In this document: positions 44,389-54,152 of the stretch, one piece after another | Position numbering within the stretch: position 1 is the stretch's first letter | How the letters are laid out: each line of letters begins with the position of its first letter | Assembly: GCA_964605185.1 (NCBI GenBank) | Contig: CAZSBF010000001.1 | Location: 1-64,000, forward strand | Length of the DNA: 64,000 nt | Source of the DNA: JACRIM01 sp964605185 | Lineage (GTDB): Bacteria; Planctomycetota; Phycisphaerae; UBA1845; UTPLA1 | Reading direction: 5' to 3' | Made by a program: the position numbers and the translations under genes | The notes under the pieces: generated by a model | Told to the model about the DNA's origin: nothing | The model's database searches: none | The model's input: only the letters and a program-made list of their open reading frames with translations

Positions 44389-45636
44389 ATGTCGCAGCGA
44401 GTGGCCAAGTGGTTGTGTCTTAATGTCCTCCTACTCGCCGCGGGCGGGGCGGGTTGTCCGTTTGTGCCCGACGACGGCACGGGCTTCCCCCGGCGGACCA
44501 TCTGGACGCAGCGCACGGTCAATGACAGCGCGGCGTTGCGACCCGTCTTCACAGCGCTATCCGACATGGACGGCGATACCAAGCTCGACATCATCGCGGC
44601 CTATGTCGGCGAGGGCGGTTCGGCGCCGACGGTGGCAGTCTTTTTCCAGGATACGACCGAGAGCTACACGGCCGTGACGATCGGCGCGGGGAATGATCTG
44701 GCCGGCGTGGCGGCACTGGCCATCGGCGATCTGAACGGCGACGGGCGGCGCGACGTGATCGCCGGGTGCGACAATGCAATTGTGTTCTTGCTAAATCCCG
44801 CGGCGTCGCGAACGGCCGGCGACTGGACGCGCAGCACACTCGACAACAGCAATGGCGCGACGTCGGGTGTGTGGGTCGATGTGGCGATCGGCGAGATCGA
44901 CGGAGTGAACGGCCCGGACGTGGTTGGATGCAATCAGAACTTCTCGCGGTGGTGCTGGTTCAAGAGTCCGGCGGCGAACATTGCCACCGGCGCCGGCTGG
45001 TCACGCACCGATGTGGACAACGCCAATCGTTCCGGCGCGGCGGGCGTCGCACTGGCGGACTTCAACTCAGACAATAAGCTCGATGTAATCTGCACTTCGA
45101 CTGATGCCAATATCGAACCGCGCATTGCGTGGTATCGCAACCCGGCTACACCGACCAACGCGGCCGACTGGTCGAAGTTCACCGTGGGGAATCTGCCGGC
45201 GGCTTCGCGCGTGATTGTGGCCGACTTGAACGCCGACGGCCGAAGCGATGTCGTGTCGCTTAACGCAACGGGCCGCCAGATCGGCTGGTATCAACGGCCA
45301 TCGGATGCGACGACGGCGTGGAGCGGATTCGTGTTGGCGCAATTCGCGACAGCAATTCCCGTGGATGTGAAGGCGTCGGACATCGACGGAAACGGGCAGG
45401 TGGACATCGTCGTGGCCGCGAAGAACTCGGGACTGTTTCGGTGGTTCACGCCGACCAGCACGGGCCCGAACCCGCAATGGATCGAGAATGCACTGATTGA
45501 CTACGGCAACCTCACCCCCGGCCGATTCGCACTGGGCGACATCGACAACGATACGCGGCCGGACATCGCCGCACCGCTGCAGGGGGTGACAACGGCGGGG
45601 GATATCGTTATTTGGCTGGAAAATCCGGAGTCGTGA
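44389..45636 (+). CDS. FG-GAP/VCBS repeat lipoprotein
   Basis: The 415-residue protein starts with a lipoprotein signal (NVLLLAAGGAGC, Cys lipidated). The mature part is a seven-bladed-like propeller of FG-GAP repeats: LSDMDGDTKLDIIAAY, IGDLNGDGRRDVIAGC, LADFNSDNKLDVICTS, VADLNADGRSDVVSLN, ASDIDGNGQVDIVVAA and LGDIDNDTRPDIAAP. These carry Asp-rich calcium loops. It is likely a surface protein for adhesion or polymer binding. ATG 44389 has GGAG 7 bases upstream; an earlier ATG at 44344 is in frame. Confidence 0.82.
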   Translation: MSQRVAKWLCLNVLLLAAGGAGCPFVPDDGTGFPRRTIWTQRTVNDSAALRPVFTALSDMDGDTKLDIIAAYVGEGGSAPTVAVFFQDTTESYTAVTIGAGNDLAGVAALAIGDLNGDGRRDVIAGCDNAIVFLLNPAASRTAGDWTRSTLDNSNGATSGVWVDVAIGEIDGVNGPDVVGCNQNFSRWCWFKSPAANIATGAGWSRTDVDNANRSGAAGVALADFNSDNKLDVICTSTDANIEPRIAWYRNPATPTNAADWSKFTVGNLPAASRVIVADLNADGRSDVVSLNATGRQIGWYQRPSDATTAWSGFVLAQFATAIPVDVKASDIDGNGQVDIVVAAKNSGLFRWFTPTSTGPNPQWIENALIDYGNLTPGRFALGDIDNDTRPDIAAPLQGVTTAGDIVIWLENPES

Positions 45637-45767
45637 CCGCAATATCCCGTTGCGCCTGCCTGTTGCCTCCCGACTGAGTGGTTTGAACACGCTCCGGCCC
45701 GATCTCGTACATAATTTGTACGATGGGAGTGGCCGGGATTGGCTGCGGTCCCTCAAGAGGGTGGCAC

Positions 45768-47231
45768 GTGATTCAGATCGTCCTTGGAATCCTCGTCCTC
45801 GTTGTGAGCATTGGGCTCGGCGTATGGAGCATTCGTGGGCGGCGGACCGGTCCCGAACCCCGCTGCCCTGCCTGCGACTATGTGCTGTTTGGCGTTTACA
45901 CGGCTCGATGCCCGGAGTGTGGCGGCGGCCTCGATTGGGACAAGATCGAGACGGACCGCGACCATGTGCGTTGGTTGCCACTCTCGATCGCGTGCCTGTT
46001 TTTTCTCACGTCCATACTGACAATCACCGTGCCGATCGGGGAAGTGGATTGGCTCGACATTGCGCCTTTTCGCGTGCAAGTCTACCTTGCAGAGCACGGG
46101 AACAAGGATGCGTTGGAGCTAATCCGGAACGAGCTCCGCAAGGGTGAACTCACACTCGGCCAATGTTCACATCTTGGCGATGTCTGCCTTGAGCAACAGA
46201 AACTCACGCAACGGCAATCTACGCCGACGCAGCGCGAATGGTTGAATCTTCTTCAGGGGCTGCACTTCAAAGGTCGACTCTCGGATCAACAGAAAAATGT
46301 CTATTTCAATCAGTCGATCACCAATGTGCGGCTGGACGTTCGACCGCGAATGCCTGCGGAGGGACCGTTTCCCATTCAGCTGTCTCTGGACCAGTTCACC
46401 GGTCATTGGTCGTGGACCGGGGAGGGAATGTCCTCAAGTTCACTCCGTGTTGAATTGTCGAACGAGCGCGTGCGACTTCGTGATGACCTCAACGAACGAT
46501 TCCGCGATTATTTCACAGCTTCGGCGTGGGATTCTCGAAGTGTTGCGCGGCCTTTGCTTGGGGATTACGGCGAGCACCGATTCTACTTGTGTCGCACACT
46601 TGATGTGCCGGCGGGAAAGTACTCCCTGATTTACACCGCCACACTCGAGTTGCTCGCGGAGCCCTTTGAAAAGGTCGTCTGGTCGAAGGATGTGGAATTC
46701 ACCCAAACCGTGCGCGTTGATTATTCGGATGCGGTCGTCATCGCCAACGTCACGCCATCACCCCAAGACGCGGCCATGCTTCAACGCTTGATTTCCGTCC
46801 AGGGCGGTAATTGGCTGACGATGAAACCCGAGAGCCTTGGCATGATTAGCGGTTGCCACGCTGATCGAATTCTGGACGTCAGCCTCGAGAAGATGACGCC
46901 GATTTCATTCGCGTTTGATGTGGAGATTGTCACTCGAAACGGGTCATATCCCGTGGGGTGGATTGCGGCTCAGGCAGGTGACTCCAGGATCCGCTCCTGC
47001 TTTCGGGAGGCAGCGAACACATTCATCGATGTCAGTGGAAAGCCATTAACGCACGCAAACGCAATGATCAGATTGAGCCCCAGCGTCGACGCAGCAAGGC
47101 AAACCATCAGCCTTGCTGAGATATGGAATGGCTCACTTCTCCTCGGCCCCATTCAGATCGAGCTGCCGGCTATTCCGGCGCCTCTTCCGCCACTGTCACA
47201 GCCTTCCATTGATACGGCTCCAGCTGATTGA
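45768..47231 (+). CDS. Zinc-ribbon membrane protein with a long soluble region
   Basis: The 487-residue product starts with a membrane segment (VIQIVLGILVLVVSIGLGVW), then a zinc ribbon (PRCPACDYVLFGVYTARCPECGGGL, about residues 28-52), a second hydrophobic segment (about residues 72-95), and about 380 residues of unknown function. GTG 45768 with AGAGGGTGG upstream is preferred; a start at 45723 would add 15 residues. The last 62 bases overlap the convergent TPR gene. No enzyme motif is visible. Confidence 0.65.
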   Translation: MIQIVLGILVLVVSIGLGVWSIRGRRTGPEPRCPACDYVLFGVYTARCPECGGGLDWDKIETDRDHVRWLPLSIACLFFLTSILTITVPIGEVDWLDIAPFRVQVYLAEHGNKDALELIRNELRKGELTLGQCSHLGDVCLEQQKLTQRQSTPTQREWLNLLQGLHFKGRLSDQQKNVYFNQSITNVRLDVRPRMPAEGPFPIQLSLDQFTGHWSWTGEGMSSSSLRVELSNERVRLRDDLNERFRDYFTASAWDSRSVARPLLGDYGEHRFYLCRTLDVPAGKYSLIYTATLELLAEPFEKVVWSKDVEFTQTVRVDYSDAVVIANVTPSPQDAAMLQRLISVQGGNWLTMKPESLGMISGCHADRILDVSLEKMTPISFAFDVEIVTRNGSYPVGWIAAQAGDSRIRSCFREAANTFIDVSGKPLTHANAMIRLSPSVDAARQTISLAEIWNGSLLLGPIQIELPAIPAPLPPLSQPSIDTAPAD

Positions 47232-48063
47232 GCATTCCGCGGATTTGCGGCTGTTGATTGTTCAGCGCCAGTGACCGGCGGAAGTGGGCCACGGCGCGCT
47301 CGCGGGCCATGGAGGCCTTGATGCCGCCGGTGCCGGCAAGGGCGGTGTTGACCACGCCACAGCCGTTATGGGCGGCGAGGTTCTTGGGGTCGCTCTTCAG
47401 GGCGAGGTTGTATTCCTCCAGCGCCTTGGCGAACTCATTCTGCGAATGATAGATCTCTCCGAGCTGCACGTGGATCGGCGCGGCGTTCGGGTAGAGGCGC
47501 GCCGCTTCGCGCAACGTCTCCAAGGCCTTGTCGAAATCGCCCTGCTCGCGATAGCACATGGCAAGCTGAATCGTCGCGGTGAAATTCGTGCGATCCAGCG
47601 ATTGCGCATGGCGATAGGCGCGGGCCGCTGCGACCATCGCCCTTGGCCGATCCATCGCAGTCGTGGCGACGCGGCTGAGCGTCTGGGCGAGGCACAGGGC
47701 AAAATGGAAATTGGCCGGCTCGGCCTTCATGGCTTCGCGAAATCGCGATACCGCCTCGTCATAATTCCCATGCTGGAAGGCCATTCGGCCGAGGCGGGCA
47801 TTGACGCCGGCGTGGGCGGGTTGCTTGATTGCAATCCGCTCATAAACGGCGCGGGCACCGTCTTCGTCCTGCTCAGCAAAGAGGCGATCGCCCTGCCGCA
47901 GTTCGTCGTCGATGGTCGGCTCGCGAAGGCCGCCGACCTTTAGCGTGCCACCGCTTTGACACCCCGCGGCAACCAGTAACAGGGTGATTCCGATGCACAG
48001 CGCGGCAAAGACCCGCGCGGCCAATCGATCCGAGTTTGAGACGATGAGCGTGTGCCTTGGCAT
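47170..48063 (-). CDS. TPR-repeat lipoprotein
   Basis: The 297-residue protein has a lipoprotein signal (ITLLLVAAGC, Cys lipidated) and a chain of tetratricopeptide repeats from about residue 60 to 270, for example ARLGRMAFQHGNYDEAVSRFREAMKAEPAN, and CYREQGDFDKALETLREAARLYPNA. TPRs bind proteins; the partner is unknown. The 3' end overlaps the convergent zinc-ribbon gene by 62 bases. ATG 48063 begins the signal sequence; the frame opens earlier at 48168 without support. Confidence 0.82.
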   Translation of the reverse strand: MPRHTLIVSNSDRLAARVFAALCIGITLLLVAAGCQSGGTLKVGGLREPTIDDELRQGDRLFAEQDEDGARAVYERIAIKQPAHAGVNARLGRMAFQHGNYDEAVSRFREAMKAEPANFHFALCLAQTLSRVATTAMDRPRAMVAAARAYRHAQSLDRTNFTATIQLAMCYREQGDFDKALETLREAARLYPNAAPIHVQLGEIYHSQNEFAKALEEYNLALKSDPKNLAAHNGCGVVNTALAGTGGIKASMARERAVAHFRRSLALNNQQPQIRGMLNQLEPYQWKAVTVAEEAPE

Positions 48064-48292
48064 GGATCGGTACGTCCGAATAATCACGGCCCGCGCACCG
48101 ATCCCCGGTACAAACGGAAGTGTTGTGTTGCGACACGCGCCTCCGCGCGCTGTCGGGTATATCGGCAACGCCCTGCGCCGGGCGTACCCGACCCCTGCGT
48201 CGCGTTGACTTTTGTTGCTGCGCGTCTAAGATGCAGCGAGTAAATCCGCAGGATTTGCCGATCGAAGGGGGCTTTGCCGAAGGTAGCAGTTC

Positions 48293-49042
48293 ATGCGCGT
48301 TCTTGTGGCCGTTCCTGTCTTTAATGAGGAACCCTATGTTGCCGGGGTGATCCGCGAGGTTCGCCGCTATTGCGACGACGTGCTGGTCGTGGACGACGGC
48401 TCGACGGACGGCACGGTCGCGATCCTTGACGGGATTGACGGTATCTCGGTCATTCGCCACCCGGAGAATCGTGGGTACGGGCAGAGCCTGATCGACGCAT
48501 TCGCCTATGCCCATCAACGCGGCTACGACTGGATCATCACCATCGACTGCGACGAGCAGCACGAGCCCTGCCAGATTCCCGAGTTCATCGCCCGGGCGGC
48601 GCAGGATGACGCTGACATCATCTCGGGTTCACGCTATCTGGCGACGCTTCCCGGCAACACCGATGCGCCGTCGGATCGTCGCGAGATCAACAAGACCATT
48701 ACCGCGATCATCAACGACCGCCTCGGGCTGCAACTGACCGACACCTTCTGCGGATTCAAGGCCTATCGCGTGAATGCCATGGCGCGGATGAACCTGACGG
48801 TCGTCGGGTACGCCTTTCCGATGCAATTCTGGGTGCAGGCTGTAATGACCTGTGCGCGGATCTGCGAATTGGCCGTGCCGCTGATTTACATCGACCCGAC
48901 ACGCCACTTCGGCGGCATCCTCGATGATCCGCAATCGCGACTGGCGCATTATCTCGAAGTCTTCGAGAACGAGTTGGCCCGATCGCGCGAATCCCGCGAT
49001 GAGTTGGCCGGTTGCCGCTGGTCGCGCCACAGCACGCGCTAG
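48293..49042 (+). CDS. Glycosyltransferase family 2 (polyprenyl-phosphate sugar transferase-like)
   Basis: The 249-residue protein shows MRVLVAVPVFNEEPYV, LVVDDGSTDGTVAIL, and TIDCDEQHEPCQIPEF (metal-binding DxD region), followed by DTFCGFKAYRV, which matches the DPM1-like group. It likely transfers a sugar from a nucleotide donor to a lipid phosphate. AAGGTAG lies about 10 bases before the ATG. It precedes the gene at 49060 by 17 bases. Confidence 0.85.
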   Translation: MRVLVAVPVFNEEPYVAGVIREVRRYCDDVLVVDDGSTDGTVAILDGIDGISVIRHPENRGYGQSLIDAFAYAHQRGYDWIITIDCDEQHEPCQIPEFIARAAQDDADIISGSRYLATLPGNTDAPSDRREINKTITAIINDRLGLQLTDTFCGFKAYRVNAMARMNLTVVGYAFPMQFWVQAVMTCARICELAVPLIYIDPTRHFGGILDDPQSRLAHYLEVFENELARSRESRDELAGCRWSRHSTR

Positions 49043-49059
49043 TCCCCTATCATGTCCGC

Positions 49060-50595
49060 ATGGCGCATCGCCTGACCACTCCGATTGACGCCCTCGCCGC
49101 ACCGTCGACGGACGGCGAATTAGTAATCTGGCCGCAAGCAGGCTCGCTGCCGGCGATGGTCGAGGCCAATCGCAAGGCACTTTCCACCTGTGATGCAAAG
49201 ATTCTTGACCGGCCGATCCGCGAGTGGCGGCAGCCATGCGTTCGCGATGCCCCGGCCATCATGACCGGCCACCAACCCGCCTTTTTTCATCCCGGTGTTT
49301 GGATCAAGAATGCCGCGGCGAGCGATTTGGCAAAACGCGTGGGCGGAGCGGCGCGATTTCTGGCGGTCGACAGCGATCACTCGCACGGCGTCGAGCTGCA
49401 GCGCCCGGCGATCCGCGATGGATTCGTGTCGGTCGATGCGCGGACCGGCTTTTCGGCGTTACGGGAGTCGGCGTTTGAACAGTTGCCCGACCAACCGGGC
49501 GCGTGGTGGAACGAGTTCCTTTCCGGCGGCGAAGCGATCAAGGACGATTCACTGTGGTCTCGGTTTTCGAGTGAGTTCGCCGGTGACGCAGCCGCTCAAG
49601 AGTCTTACGTTTTACGATGGACACGAGGCATCGGCGTGATCGACCGGGCGTTTAGCGCATCGCTCGACATCGCACCGATCAGTCGCACCTTTGGCGAGTG
49701 TCCGTCGGCCCATGCCCTTGTCGCGCATCTCCTCCTCGATGCCGCACGGTTTGCATCGGCGTACAACGAATCGTTGGAGGACTATCGCGAACGGCGCGGG
49801 ATTCGCGGCCGGGCGCATCCGATTCCCGATCTCGCGGTGCAAGGCGATCGGATCGAATTGCCGTTTTGGCTGCTTCTGGGAGCGACGGCGCGGCGGCGTC
49901 TGTTTGTGTCGGTGCAGGGTGCGGCGCTGCAACTCTTTGCCGAGGAGGCCGCCGTCGGCACGTTCGATCGTTTCCGGCTGCAGAACGACCCGAGCCTTGA
50001 AATTAGCAATGCCCTTGGCGATTGGCGACTTCGACCGCGAGCCCTTGCGCTTACGCTTCATGCCCGACTTCTCGCGTGCGACGTGTTCATCCACGGGATC
50101 GGCGGGGCGAAGTATGACCAAATAACCGACGGCATCATTCAACGCTTCTTCGCCATGGAGCCACCGGCTTACGCGTGTGCATCAGCCACGCTTCGACTTG
50201 AATTGCCGAGATTCGGCATCGACGCGACGCACGTCGCCGCGGAGCACCAGCGCCGGCGCGACATTCATTGGAATCCACATCGCGTCGCGCCATCACCGGA
50301 CAAGACACTGGTCGCTGAATGGAAAGCGGCTGTCGCGGAGTCAAACGAATTGCGCGAACGCGATGTCGGCAATCACGCTGCACGACGCGCCGCCTTCGAG
50401 CGCATCCGCCGAGCCAACAGGGCGTTCGGGCTTGATGAGCCGCGGCTGACGCGCGAGGCGCGAGATCGCATTGTTCAAACCGAGAGGCAACTCACCTCGG
50501 ATCGCGTTGCGAATTCGCGGGAGTGGTTTGTGGGGCTGCATCCGGCACGGCGAATCGCGGAACTGCGCGATCGCGTAGCCCGCGCGCTGGCATAG
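49060..50595 (+). CDS. Uncharacterised 511-residue protein (possibly BshC-like)
   Basis: I do not firmly recognise this family. The sequence near residue 67 (IMTGHQPAFFHPGVWIKNA) is reminiscent of TGQQPG in BshC, the cysteine ligase of bacillithiol synthesis, and the length (511) is in the BshC range. Another conserved-looking phrase is FIHGIGGAKYDQITDGIIQRFF near residue 346. No signal peptide or transmembrane segments are visible. It is 17 bases downstream of the GT2 gene. BshA and BshB are not in the window, so BshC function is only a suggestion. Confidence 0.5.
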   Translation: MAHRLTTPIDALAAPSTDGELVIWPQAGSLPAMVEANRKALSTCDAKILDRPIREWRQPCVRDAPAIMTGHQPAFFHPGVWIKNAAASDLAKRVGGAARFLAVDSDHSHGVELQRPAIRDGFVSVDARTGFSALRESAFEQLPDQPGAWWNEFLSGGEAIKDDSLWSRFSSEFAGDAAAQESYVLRWTRGIGVIDRAFSASLDIAPISRTFGECPSAHALVAHLLLDAARFASAYNESLEDYRERRGIRGRAHPIPDLAVQGDRIELPFWLLLGATARRRLFVSVQGAALQLFAEEAAVGTFDRFRLQNDPSLEISNALGDWRLRPRALALTLHARLLACDVFIHGIGGAKYDQITDGIIQRFFAMEPPAYACASATLRLELPRFGIDATHVAAEHQRRRDIHWNPHRVAPSPDKTLVAEWKAAVAESNELRERDVGNHAARRAAFERIRRANRAFGLDEPRLTREARDRIVQTERQLTSDRVANSREWFVGLHPARRIAELRDRVARALA

Positions 50596-50613
50596 ACCCG
50601 GAGTCGGTCGGAA

Positions 50614-51069
50614 TTAGTCTTGCCCGCTGACCGGAATTGATCGCCCGCGCGGTTCGGGGCGCTTAGTGATCGTCACCTCCAACACGCCCAATTTGCATGT
50701 GGCGGAGATTCCATCCTCGCTCACCGGTGTCGGAAACTCGTACCGCCGGGCAAAGCTGCCGAAGCGGCATTCGCCGCGCAGTTGGCGCTGGCCTTCCCCA
50801 GGCTTCGGCGGGGCCGCCTTGCAGCCGCGAACAATGACCGTGTTGTTCAGCATGGAGACATCGACCTGATCGCCGGTGAGGCCCGGGATTTCCAAGCGGA
50901 TGCGGTAGCGCTCGCCTTCGTCGATCACGTCCATGGCCGGAGCCCAGTCCTGTCCATCCAGCGGAGCGGTGTTCAGGCCGACATGCCAGACGCGGTCGAG
51001 CAGTCGGTCGAATTCGGTACGGACATCATTAAAGGATGGCAGTTCCGATGGGAATTGAAAGCCGGGCAT
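50614..51069 (-). CDS. Small heat-shock protein (Hsp20/alpha-crystallin)
   Basis: An ATP-independent chaperone that binds unfolding proteins. The 151-residue product has the alpha-crystallin domain from about residue 43 to 140 (WAPAMDVIDEGERYRIRLEIPGLTGDQV, FGSFARRYEFPTPV, LEVTITKRPEP), including the G-x-L-style C-terminal strand VLEVTI. ATG 51069 has a clean AAGGAG upstream. Convergent with the 511-residue gene. No heat-shock operator (CIRCE) is seen. Confidence 0.9.
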   Translation of the reverse strand: MPGFQFPSELPSFNDVRTEFDRLLDRVWHVGLNTAPLDGQDWAPAMDVIDEGERYRIRLEIPGLTGDQVDVSMLNNTVIVRGCKAAPPKPGEGQRQLRGECRFGSFARRYEFPTPVSEDGISATCKLGVLEVTITKRPEPRGRSIPVSGQD

Positions 51070-51171
51070 GGCACGCTCCTTTTTCAAACAAGGCCGAAGA
51101 CCATCATACCCGCCCTCTCCCGCGTGTGACGCTTTACTCCGCCCGATTCGCGCCGTAGGCTGGCCCCCATC

Positions 51172-51909
51172 ATGGTCACCAATCACACCTTTTCGTTCCG
51201 ATGTGCGAAGTTCACCTGCCTATGCCTTGCGCTGGCCTACACGGGCACCGGCTGCGGCGAAGGCGACTCCACCATGGTCGTCAAGAAACCCGCCAGTGAA
51301 CGGCCAGACGTAGACCGGGCGATGGCCGGAAAGGGTTCGCTCGTCGTCCCCACGGCAGAGGCCTTCAATTATTCCTCGTTCAATTCCGGGCAGACCGGCA
51401 CGGCCCGCGGCGAAGCGGCGCTAGTCGGCAAGGATGGAGCCCGATGCGCGGCACAGGCCAGCGACGGCGGCGCGGCGTGGGGTGAATTTCAGATTGGCTA
51501 CACCTTCGACAATACCACCGGCGCACCGCTCGACGCGGCCGTGAAACTCAAGCTGCGCCTTGCCCAGACCCAATCCACCGGCGGAACCGGGACAGACCCT
51601 CGCGGAACTGAAACGACCGGAAAGTCGGCGCTTCGATTCTTCATCAAGGATTCCGTCGGGCAGACGATCAAGGCGGAGGACGTCGCCACGAGCACGCTGA
51701 TGAAAGGGCCGTCTTCGCATACTGACACGCACGACATTGTGTTCGATGCCCGCTTTGAGCCGGATCGTGGGTACTACCTCGTGCTGGCCGGTCGCATCGA
51801 TGTGACGGCGGCGGGCGGCGGCAACGCAACGCTGGCCATGGACGTGCAGCAGGCCACGATGGAAATCGCCTGGCGCCCGGGCGAGGCAAAGACGGCGTCG
51901 GCGGAATAG
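51172..51909 (+). CDS. Putative lipoprotein of unknown function
   Basis: The 245-residue protein has a signal ending LAYTGTGC, giving a lipid-anchored Cys. The mature part has a beta-sandwich-like composition with phrases such as FQIGYTFDNTTGAPLDAAVKLKLRL and DIVFDARFEPDRGYYLVLAGRIDV. I do not recognise the domain. It starts 103 bases from the Hsp20 start, divergent. No catalytic residues are visible. Confidence 0.6.
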   Translation: MVTNHTFSFRCAKFTCLCLALAYTGTGCGEGDSTMVVKKPASERPDVDRAMAGKGSLVVPTAEAFNYSSFNSGQTGTARGEAALVGKDGARCAAQASDGGAAWGEFQIGYTFDNTTGAPLDAAVKLKLRLAQTQSTGGTGTDPRGTETTGKSALRFFIKDSVGQTIKAEDVATSTLMKGPSSHTDTHDIVFDARFEPDRGYYLVLAGRIDVTAAGGGNATLAMDVQQATMEIAWRPGEAKTASAE

Positions 51910-52054
51910 CCCGTTAGCGCCTGGTTTGAATCAGGGGGCGCAATCTTCGCCGTTTCAAACAGCTCGACCCCGCACACCTTCGGGCCACTGGCGGCAAACC
52001 GTCGATCTTCAAGGCAATTGCGACGATCGCGCAACAGTGCCTTGAGGACAGACC

Positions 52055-52840
52055 ATGCAGCCATCAGTAGCGACTCTACCGGCCAACCCGACACGCAATC
52101 GAGAACCACTTGCAACGCGTTCGCGCGAAGACCAGCGCCGGGCGCTAATCCGCGATCAATTTGTCGACCTACATGCCGATTTTGATCGGTCGCGGCCGTC
52201 GCAGCCATTGTGCGAGATCGTCCGACGCACCGTGGTGAATGCGATTCAGGCACGGCACCATGCAACCGGCCGAAGCGTGCGCGTTCTTGAGGTTGGGTGC
52301 GGCGTCGGTAACTGGGCCGAGTATTTGCTGGACGCGTCCGATCAGAATCGTGTGCCGATGGAATACCTCGGTCTCGACTTCGCCCCGCCGTGTGTTGAAT
52401 CGTGCAATCGGCGTATTGGAAATCGGGTGGGCAGCCGGGCAGTCGTGGCGGATTTTGAATCGCTTACGCCCGACCCGACCTTTGACGTCGTTTTTTTCGT
52501 CGAGGTGTTCTGCCATCTGCGGAGTCGCCAGGACGATGAATGGCTGCGGAAGGCGAGACAATGGATTGCACCTGGCGGCGCATTGATCATCGTTGATAAG
52601 GAGCGGCACTCCCGTCACGGCTGGCGCGTTCGATGGGATCTGTTCAAGCGCTCCATCATTCCGGCGTCGTGGCGCGGGCGGGGGTACTACTTTCCCGAAA
52701 AATACAACACGCTTCTCACGACGCTTCGGTATCCGCACTTCCGGCATCTTGCGCGGACGATGAATAGGGCGGGATTACGAGCACAGCCGATCGAACAACA
52801 CGGGCTCTTCAGCGCGGTTGTCGGTCGATGCGACTCGTGA
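52055..52840 (+). CDS. Class I SAM-dependent methyltransferase
   Basis: The 261-residue protein has the Rossmann-type SAM site: VLEVGCGVGNWAEYLLD (motif I, about residues 75-91), YLGLDFAPPCVESCNRR with the acidic Asp, a motif near FDVVFFVEVFCHLR, and WIAPGGALIIVDKE. The methyl acceptor is unknown; small molecules or lipids are common for this type. It is convergent with the aspartate aminotransferase (21 bases apart). Confidence 0.88.
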   Translation: MQPSVATLPANPTRNREPLATRSREDQRRALIRDQFVDLHADFDRSRPSQPLCEIVRRTVVNAIQARHHATGRSVRVLEVGCGVGNWAEYLLDASDQNRVPMEYLGLDFAPPCVESCNRRIGNRVGSRAVVADFESLTPDPTFDVVFFVEVFCHLRSRQDDEWLRKARQWIAPGGALIIVDKERHSRHGWRVRWDLFKRSIIPASWRGRGYYFPEKYNTLLTTLRYPHFRHLARTMNRAGLRAQPIEQHGLFSAVVGRCDS

Positions 52841-52861
52841 ATTGAATGCTGAGGGTTCGCC

Positions 52862-54046
52862 CTACCGCACGCCGATCAACGATTCCAGGCGATCCAGCCC
52901 TTTATCAATGCTGGCCATATCCGTTGCGAATGAGAGTCGCACGTGGGTGTCCATGCCGAAGGCGACGCCGGGCACCATGGCGACGTGCGCCTTTTCCAAT
53001 GCCAGCGTGCAGAAGTCGGCCGAGTTCTTCACTCCGAGGCGCGAATAGACGCCCGAGACATTCGGAAAACAATAAAACGCACCGGTCGGCTTTACACACG
53101 AGACGTCGCGCAGCCGGCTGATTCGATCGAACATTCGCGTGCCCCGCTCTTCGAACGCCCGGCGCATCTGCTCGACCTCGGATTGGTCGCCGGTCAGTGC
53201 CTCGACGAGCGCATGCTGGATGAACGTCGCGGTGCCACTGGTGGTGTGCGTCTGTAGCTTGGCCATGCCCTTGATGATCGCCTGCGGGCCGGCTGCGAAG
53301 CCGACGCGCCAGCCAGTCATGGCGTAGGTCTTGCTGGCGGCATTGAATGTGATGGTCTTTTCGCGGGTCTCGGGGCTGACAGCGGCGAAGCTCAGGTACT
53401 CGCGATGCGCGCCGTAGAGCAGGCGGTCATACATCTCGTCGGCGAAGGTAATGATGTCGCGGCCTTTGAGAACATCGGCGATGGCCCGGACTTCGGCCGG
53501 TGAATAGGAGAATCCGCCGGGGTTTGAGGGGCTGTTGAAGACAAACACGCGGGTGCGCGCAGTGATGGCATCTGCGATTTGATTGGGCGTCAGGCGAAGG
53601 CCGTTGGAATCGCTGCCTTGAACCGCGACCACCTTGCCGCCGCAGAGCTTGATTTGCTCGGCAAAGCTCACCCAATAAGGCACGGGCAGGATCACTTCGT
53701 CGCCCGGGTCGATCAGCGAGGCGAAGGCGAGGAAGAGTGCTTCCTTGCCGCCGACGGTGATGATGACTTCGTCGGGGGAATAAGTGAGATTGTTGTCGCG
53801 GCGGAACTTCTCACACACCGCAGCGCGGGCCTCGGGAATGCCACTGGTCGGTTTGGCATAGGCGGTGTGGCCAGCGGCGAGTGCGCGATTCGCCGCATCC
53901 TTGATTCGCTCGGGCGTATCAAAGTCGGGCTCGCCGGCACCGAAGGCAACGACATCGACGCCCTGTCGCTTCAGGGCGGCGGCCTTTGCCGCGACCGCGA
54001 GTGTCGCGGCTTCGTCGAGATGGGTGACACGCTGGGAGAGTTTCAT
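52862..54046 (-). CDS. Aspartate aminotransferase, class I/II PLP enzyme
   Basis: It moves an amino group between aspartate and 2-oxoglutarate. The 394-residue protein shows FGAGEPDFDTPERI at the N-terminus, VITVGGKEALFLAF, NSPSNPGGF, TFADEMYDRLLYG, the PLP Lys in FNAASKTYAMTGWRVGFAAGP (about residue 235) and VRLSFAT near the C-terminus. This is the Ib-type aspartate aminotransferase pattern. The divergent neighbour is the receiver-like gene; 106 bases separate them. Confidence 0.92.
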   Translation of the reverse strand: MKLSQRVTHLDEAATLAVAAKAAALKRQGVDVVAFGAGEPDFDTPERIKDAANRALAAGHTAYAKPTSGIPEARAAVCEKFRRDNNLTYSPDEVIITVGGKEALFLAFASLIDPGDEVILPVPYWVSFAEQIKLCGGKVVAVQGSDSNGLRLTPNQIADAITARTRVFVFNSPSNPGGFSYSPAEVRAIADVLKGRDIITFADEMYDRLLYGAHREYLSFAAVSPETREKTITFNAASKTYAMTGWRVGFAAGPQAIIKGMAKLQTHTTSGTATFIQHALVEALTGDQSEVEQMRRAFEERGTRMFDRISRLRDVSCVKPTGAFYCFPNVSGVYSRLGVKNSADFCTLALEKAHVAMVPGVAFGMDTHVRLSFATDMASIDKGLDRLESLIGVR

Positions 54047-54152
54047 TCGCTTTGACCGTTGAGGGCCGATTCACCCACACAACCGAGTGGGCCGTTAGAA
54101 TCTACTCCACGCCTTATCGACGGGCAAAGGGCGTGGCTTGGGGATTTCGACG

